This document shows, in pieces, positions 5,596 through 8,411 of a DNA stretch of 8,411 bases (its first letter is position 1; every line of letters begins with the position of its first letter). The stretch is from positions 1-8,411 of the forward strand of contig VBPQ01000022.1 in NCBI GenBank assembly GCA_005877185.1, given 5' to 3'. The notes below the pieces were generated by a model. That model did not search any database and was not told the origin of the DNA. It worked only from the letters and a program-made list of their open reading frames with translations. Both the position numbers and the translations under genes were made by a program. The stretch is from Nitrososphaerota archaeon (GTDB lineage Archaea; Thermoproteota; Nitrososphaeria; Nitrososphaerales; Gagatemarchaeaceae).

Positions 5596-8013
5596 TCAGT
5601 CGGTCGACGGCTCAGACCGGGTCCGGCCCCTCTGCTTGATTAGTCTCCAAACCCGTTCGGGCGTTAGAGGAATTTCGTTCGCGTCAACTCCCAGCGCATC
5701 GGAGACGGCGTTTGCTATGGCGGGGGGAGCAATTATTGTTCCGCTCTCTCCGACGCCCTTTGCGCCCAACGGATTAATTGGAGTCGGGGTCTCCATCGAT
5801 TCCACCATCAGTTTGTGAGGCATGAACTGTGCGGTCGGGGTTAGATAGTCCAGAAAAGAGCCGGTCAGCAGCTGACCGTTTTCATCGTAGTTGATTTCTT
5901 CAAGAAAGCAGGCTCCGATGGCCTGGGCAATGCCACCGTGGATCTGCCCCTCAACGATCATCGGGTTGATCTGCCTACCGCAGTCGTGAACACAATAATG
6001 TCCGAGAATCGTCGTACTTCCCGTATCGGGATCCACCTCAACCTCACAGGCGTGTGCCGCATACGAAGTCGCAAGGCCGACTGGGTTGAAGTTGATGGCG
6101 CTCTCAAGGCCCGGCTCGACCCCCTGCGGCAGGTTATGGGCCGTGTAGGAAGCTGACGCCACTTCGGCTATCGAAACCCGCTTTTCAGGGTGCGAACGAG
6201 ACCGAACGAAACCGTCGGAAAGATACAGGTCTTCGGGATTATCGATTCCTATCTGGCGGGCACCAACCGCGAGAATCTTCTGTGCGAGTTGGCGCGCCGC
6301 CATTAGGGCAGCGCTCCCGGCAACGGCCGCGGTCCGGCTCCCGAATGTTCCCTGACCGTAAGGCGAGACCTGGGTGTCGCCATGTGTGACATAGATGTCC
6401 TCCATCCTTAACCCAAGCTCGTCTGCACAGATTTGCGAGAGCGTCGTCTCGAAGCCTTGTCCGTGGGGGAATGCCCCAGTCGTCGCGTGCAGTTTCCCCT
6501 GGGGGTCGATCGTCAGCTTAGCACTCTCATACCCGCCGAACTGCACCCCCAGAAGTGCAAAGACGAATCCCGGTGCAAAGCCCGTGGTTTCGGTGTACAT
6601 CGAAACACCGACTCCCCTAAGCTTTCCATGCCTTCTCGCTTCGTCTCGTTCGGCGATCATGTTTTTGTAGCCTGAAAACAACAACAACTTCCGGAGACAC
6701 GAGGGATAGTCCCCGGAGTCATAGATGCCACCCCCCGCAAGCTTGTACGGCATCTCCGCCGGTTGCACCAGATTCCGGAGCCTCATCTCTGCCTGGTCCA
6801 TGTTCAGCTTCGCAGCGGCCGCTGACATCAACCTTTCAACCACGAACGCGGCTTCGGGTTGACCGAAACCGCGATACGCCGTCAATCCCACCTTATTCGT
6901 GTATACCGCTTCGGTCGTTACCGAGAATTCTGGCAGATGGTACGGAACGGTCAGGGAGATGGACGTTATCATGGGAGTACCAAGGGAGAGTGTATGGAGG
7001 TACGCCCCCAGGTCGCAGTTTATCTTGACCTCGAGAGCCGTTATCTTGCCGTCCCGCGCAAAAGAGGCTCTGGCGTCTATCAGCTGCGCCCGAGACTGGG
7101 CCGTCGCGAGGAAACTCTCCCTTCTCGACTCCACCCATTTCACGGGCAGGTCGCACTTCAGGGCCAAGAGCGGCACGGCTATCTCCTCCGCGTAGACTTC
7201 TCCCTTGACTCCGAACCCCCCGCCGACGTCTGGGGCAATTACTCGGATGCGATTCTCGGGCAACCTTATACTTCGGGCCAGGCAAGTCCTCAGTATGTGC
7301 GGCCATTGCGTCGAAGAGTATATCGTGAACATGCCGTGGAGACCATTTGGGTCCGCTATCACACCTCTTGTCTCCATCGGGCTCGCGGCGACTCTCGCAA
7401 TCTTGAAGTTACCCGATACCGTTGTGTAGGAATCCTTCATCGCTGCTGATGGATGGCCATTGGAGATGCTGACCTGAAAACACTTGTTCGACCCAAGGTC
7501 CTCATGGATCACGGGACCCTTATCCGCTGTGAGCGGGTCGAGCACAGGCTCGATGGGCTCGTACTCAACCTCCACCTGCTCTATGATGTCCTCAAGGTAC
7601 TCCCTCTCCCTCACAGCGACGGCGAGAACTGGGTCTCCGACGTGCTTCACCTTCTCTTGAGCCAGTGCGTAGTGCTCGTGCGTCAGGGCATTCGGGACTT
7701 TCCAGAGAAGTGGTATGGGGTCTGAATGACTGCGCACCTCCTCTGGGGTCAGTATGGCCACGACGTCTGGGTTCTCTGCGATCTTGCTCACCTCGATACG
7801 GATTATCTTGGCGTGGGCGTAGGGACTTCTAACAAAGCCTGCATATACCGTCCCAGGTGGATTTACCGAATCGAGATACCTGTCGCCTCCTGTCAGAAAC
7901 CTTCTGTCTTCTACTCTCCTAATCGAGCGTCCGACGAGCTTCGCAGCCTCGCCGGTCATTTGTGCCGACTGGGCAGACCCTGGGCCACCGGATGCGCCTC
8001 GGGCGGCTTCCAT
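5596..8013 (-). CDS. Xanthine dehydrogenase/CoxL-family molybdopterin-binding large subunit (substrate unknown)
   Basis: Large catalytic subunit of a three-subunit molybdenum hydroxylase; the family hydroxylates carbon in N-heterocycles, aldehydes or aromatic thioesters, or oxidises CO. Domain order: a/b hammerhead (about 25-160: VGRSIRRVEDRRFLTGGDRY, GFVRSPYAHA, HVGDPVLAVAV), then the molybdopterin-binding domains (DVGGGFGVKGEVY 262-274, FPHGQGFET 515-523, GTFGSRT 555-561, HDCGRQINP 676-684). The presumed catalytic Glu is E756 in GAKGVGESG. The active-site loop is AYRGFGQ (379-385): it lacks the Cys of form I CO dehydrogenase (AY-CSFR), so CO oxidation is unlikely. Length 805 is typical for stand-alone large subunits. 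ATG 8013 is favoured by a TATA box 35 bases upstream; Met19 (7959) is an alternative, since residues 1-18 are low complexity. No medium (FAD) or small (2Fe-2S) subunit gene is adjacent on either side. Confidence 0.9.
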   Translation of the reverse strand: MEAARGASGGPGSAQSAQMTGEAAKLVGRSIRRVEDRRFLTGGDRYLDSVNPPGTVYAGFVRSPYAHAKIIRIEVSKIAENPDVVAILTPEEVRSHSDPIPLLWKVPNALTHEHYALAQEKVKHVGDPVLAVAVREREYLEDIIEQVEVEYEPIEPVLDPLTADKGPVIHEDLGSNKCFQVSISNGHPSAAMKDSYTTVSGNFKIARVAASPMETRGVIADPNGLHGMFTIYSSTQWPHILRTCLARSIRLPENRIRVIAPDVGGGFGVKGEVYAEEIAVPLLALKCDLPVKWVESRRESFLATAQSRAQLIDARASFARDGKITALEVKINCDLGAYLHTLSLGTPMITSISLTVPYHLPEFSVTTEAVYTNKVGLTAYRGFGQPEAAFVVERLMSAAAAKLNMDQAEMRLRNLVQPAEMPYKLAGGGIYDSGDYPSCLRKLLLFSGYKNMIAERDEARRHGKLRGVGVSMYTETTGFAPGFVFALLGVQFGGYESAKLTIDPQGKLHATTGAFPHGQGFETTLSQICADELGLRMEDIYVTHGDTQVSPYGQGTFGSRTAAVAGSAALMAARQLAQKILAVGARQIGIDNPEDLYLSDGFVRSRSHPEKRVSIAEVASASYTAHNLPQGVEPGLESAINFNPVGLATSYAAHACEVEVDPDTGSTTILGHYCVHDCGRQINPMIVEGQIHGGIAQAIGACFLEEINYDENGQLLTGSFLDYLTPTAQFMPHKLMVESMETPTPINPLGAKGVGESGTIIAPPAIANAVSDALGVDANEIPLTPERVWRLIKQRGRTRSEPSTD

Positions 8014-8042
8014 ATGTATTGGACACTTGAGTTTCCCAGATT

Positions 8043-8054
8043 GACATAAACCTT
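8043..8054 (-). promoter_or_regulatory. Likely TATA box of the Mo-hydroxylase gene
   Basis: On the minus strand AAAGGTTTATGTC contains the TATA-like element GTTTATG, centred near 8048. Predicted transcription start is about 8021, eight bases before the ATG at 8013. This is a weaker match than the box of the binding-protein gene. It lies only about 60 bases from the IS-type hairpin at 8112-8135. Confidence 0.45.
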
Positions 8055-8111
8055 TGTTGATCTTCCTCGTTTACAGTCGACCAGAGCCATGAATTACCGC
8101 ATGTGGCGAGA

Positions 8112-8135
8112 AAGCCCACGGGCTTCAGCCGTGGG
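8112..8135 (+). mobile_element. IS200/IS605-family (IS1341-like) right-end hairpin, solitary remnant
   Basis: CCCACGG (8115-8121), loop GCTTCAG, then CCGTGGG (8129-8135) makes a perfect 7-bp stem. A competing stem, AAGCCC (8112-8117) with GGGCTT (8120-8125), shares the same bases. This sequence and its two alternative pairings match the right end of archaeal IS605/IS1341 elements, where it overlaps the end of tnpB and the 3' part of its guide (omega) RNA. Translated on the plus strand, 8106-8135 reads ARKPTGFSRG, a tnpB-end-like peptide. That frame is closed by a TGA at 8058-8060, so no transposase body remains. I see no matching left end. Confidence 0.6.
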
Positions 8136-8191
8136 ATAAATCGCGTTGGGGCTCCCATGTCGCTGTGACCGAGTCCTATTAGCTTTGCTGG

Positions 8192-8278
8192 ATGGGCACT
8201 CTCCCATTCGCTCTCGATGGAGCACTGTGGCTTTCGCGAAAGCCTGTGGCCCAACCTTAAATTCGCGCTCTAGGGCGC
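8192..8278. repeat. Cluster of four small inverted repeats
   Basis: In 87 bases there are four back-to-back stems. ATGGG/CCCAT is at 8192-8207, GCTC/GAGC at 8210-8223, a perfect 16-bp palindrome GGCTTTCGCGAAAGCC at 8229-8244, and GCGC/GCGC at 8265-8278. A fifth, TGGC/GCCA (8296-8308), overlaps the transposase stop. The 16-bp palindrome is flanked on each side by TGTGG. The stretch has no credible gene and probably belongs to the non-coding flank of the IS110-family element. Confidence 0.6.
8255..8263 (-). promoter_or_regulatory. TATA-like element inside the IS flank
   Basis: The minus strand reads GCGAATTTAAGG, with a BRE-like GCGAA and a TATA-like TTTAA. It would start transcription near 8230, heading towards the Mo-hydroxylase gene. 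No protein-coding gene begins there, so the product, if any, would be a non-coding RNA or a longer leader. The core is nearly symmetric, so plus-strand firing antisense to the transposase is equally possible. Confidence 0.3.
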
Positions 8279-8301
8279 AAGAACCAAAGGGACTCTGGCT
8301 G

Positions 8302-8411
8302 TCAGCCATCCAGCCTGAAGGCTTGTTCCTCCTTCAGCATGATGTAGATCGCCCGCATCAGCTTCCTCGCAGCCGCTACGATGGCGACCTTCTCCCCCCT
8401 CCTCTTGCTCA
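8302..8411 (-). CDS. IS110-family transposase, C-terminal end (5' part outside window)
   Basis: The minus-strand frame entering from the right edge gives 35 residues and a TGA stop at 8304-8302. The peptide begins SKRRGEKVAIVAAARKL and continues MRAIYIMLKEEQAF. The pattern RRG-K-A-VA-ARKL followed by I-Y-MLK-E is the characteristic C-terminus of IS110/IS116/IS902-type transposases, the DEDD recombinases that use a structured guide (bridge or seek) RNA made from the element's own non-coding end. The catalytic residues and the Ser of the C-terminal domain lie outside the window, so I cannot say whether the gene is intact. It was too short to stand out as an open frame and was found by translating the window edge. 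Confidence 0.75.
   Translation of the reverse strand, partial: SKRRGEKVAIVAAARKLMRAIYIMLKEEQAFRLDG

Noticed and set aside
6859..7449. Plus-strand 196-codon open frame inside the Mo-hydroxylase gene.
   Set aside because: Opposite strand of a conserved catalytic domain, with no recognisable motifs; a typical shadow in GC-rich coding DNA.
5596..8013. Calling the large subunit a form I aerobic CO dehydrogenase (coxL).
   Set aside because: The active-site loop reads AYRGFGQ and lacks the copper-binding Cys of the form I motif; only superfamily membership is supported.
8061..8168. A real tnpB C-terminal gene fragment on the plus strand.
   Set aside because: The frame (8061-8165) is only 35 codons and contains ARKPTGFSRG, which the hairpin sequence itself produces; too little remains to call a pseudogene with confidence.
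7919..8254. Minus-strand 111-codon open frame crossing the Mo-hydroxylase start.
   Set aside because: It overlaps the hydroxylase N-terminus in another frame, runs through the IS hairpins and resembles no protein family I know.
8112..8278. A CRISPR array, suggested by several palindromes in a row.
   Set aside because: The palindromes differ in sequence and spacing; there is no repeated unit with regular spacers.

Overview
The window looks like a chromosomal segment of an archaeon. I infer this from the TATA-box promoters lying about 25-35 bases before start codons (leaderless or nearly leaderless mRNAs), the absence of convincing Shine-Dalgarno sites, and the heavy use of TTG/GTG starts. Two protein features agree: a TrpB2-type tryptophan synthase, and a solute-binding protein with a type IV pilin-like (class III) signal peptide. 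GC content is moderate to high by eye. I cannot name the lineage; a TACK-group or Thermoplasmata-like archaeon would fit, but that is a guess.

Layout, left to right. (1) Positions 2-496, plus strand: the C-terminal 164 residues of a TrpB2-type tryptophan synthase beta chain, cut by the window edge. (2) Positions 683-4207, plus strand: a compact four-gene operon for an ABC importer of the branched-chain amino acid (HAAT/Liv) type, in the order livG-livF-livH-livM. A TATA box sits just before livG, and the genes are spaced by 23, 2 and -4 bases. (3) Positions 5549-4158, minus strand: the matching Liv-type solute-binding protein. It runs tail-to-tail against livM with 50 bp of overlapping coding sequence and has its own TATA box. 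(4) Positions 8013-5596, minus strand: an 805-residue molybdopterin-binding large subunit of the xanthine dehydrogenase / CO dehydrogenase superfamily. Its active-site loop rules out genuine form I CO dehydrogenase, and no FAD or [2Fe-2S] subunit lies next to it. (5) Positions 8051-8411: a mobile-element scar. It holds an IS200/IS605-type end hairpin, a dense run of small palindromes, and the C-terminal end of an IS110-family transposase that leaves the window on the right.

How the genes may work together (inference): LivGFHM plus the binding protein form one high-affinity importer. The molybdenum hydroxylase lies immediately upstream of the binding-protein gene on the same strand, 46 bases away, so uptake and oxidation of the same compound (for example an N-heterocycle, aromatic acid or amino-acid-like molecule) is plausible. 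The most noteworthy points are the binding protein's pilin-like membrane anchor, the split convergent arrangement of the importer, the orphan Mo-hydroxylase subunit next to IS debris, and the structured non-coding stretch downstream of the IS110 transposase. I found no tRNA, rRNA or CRISPR array.
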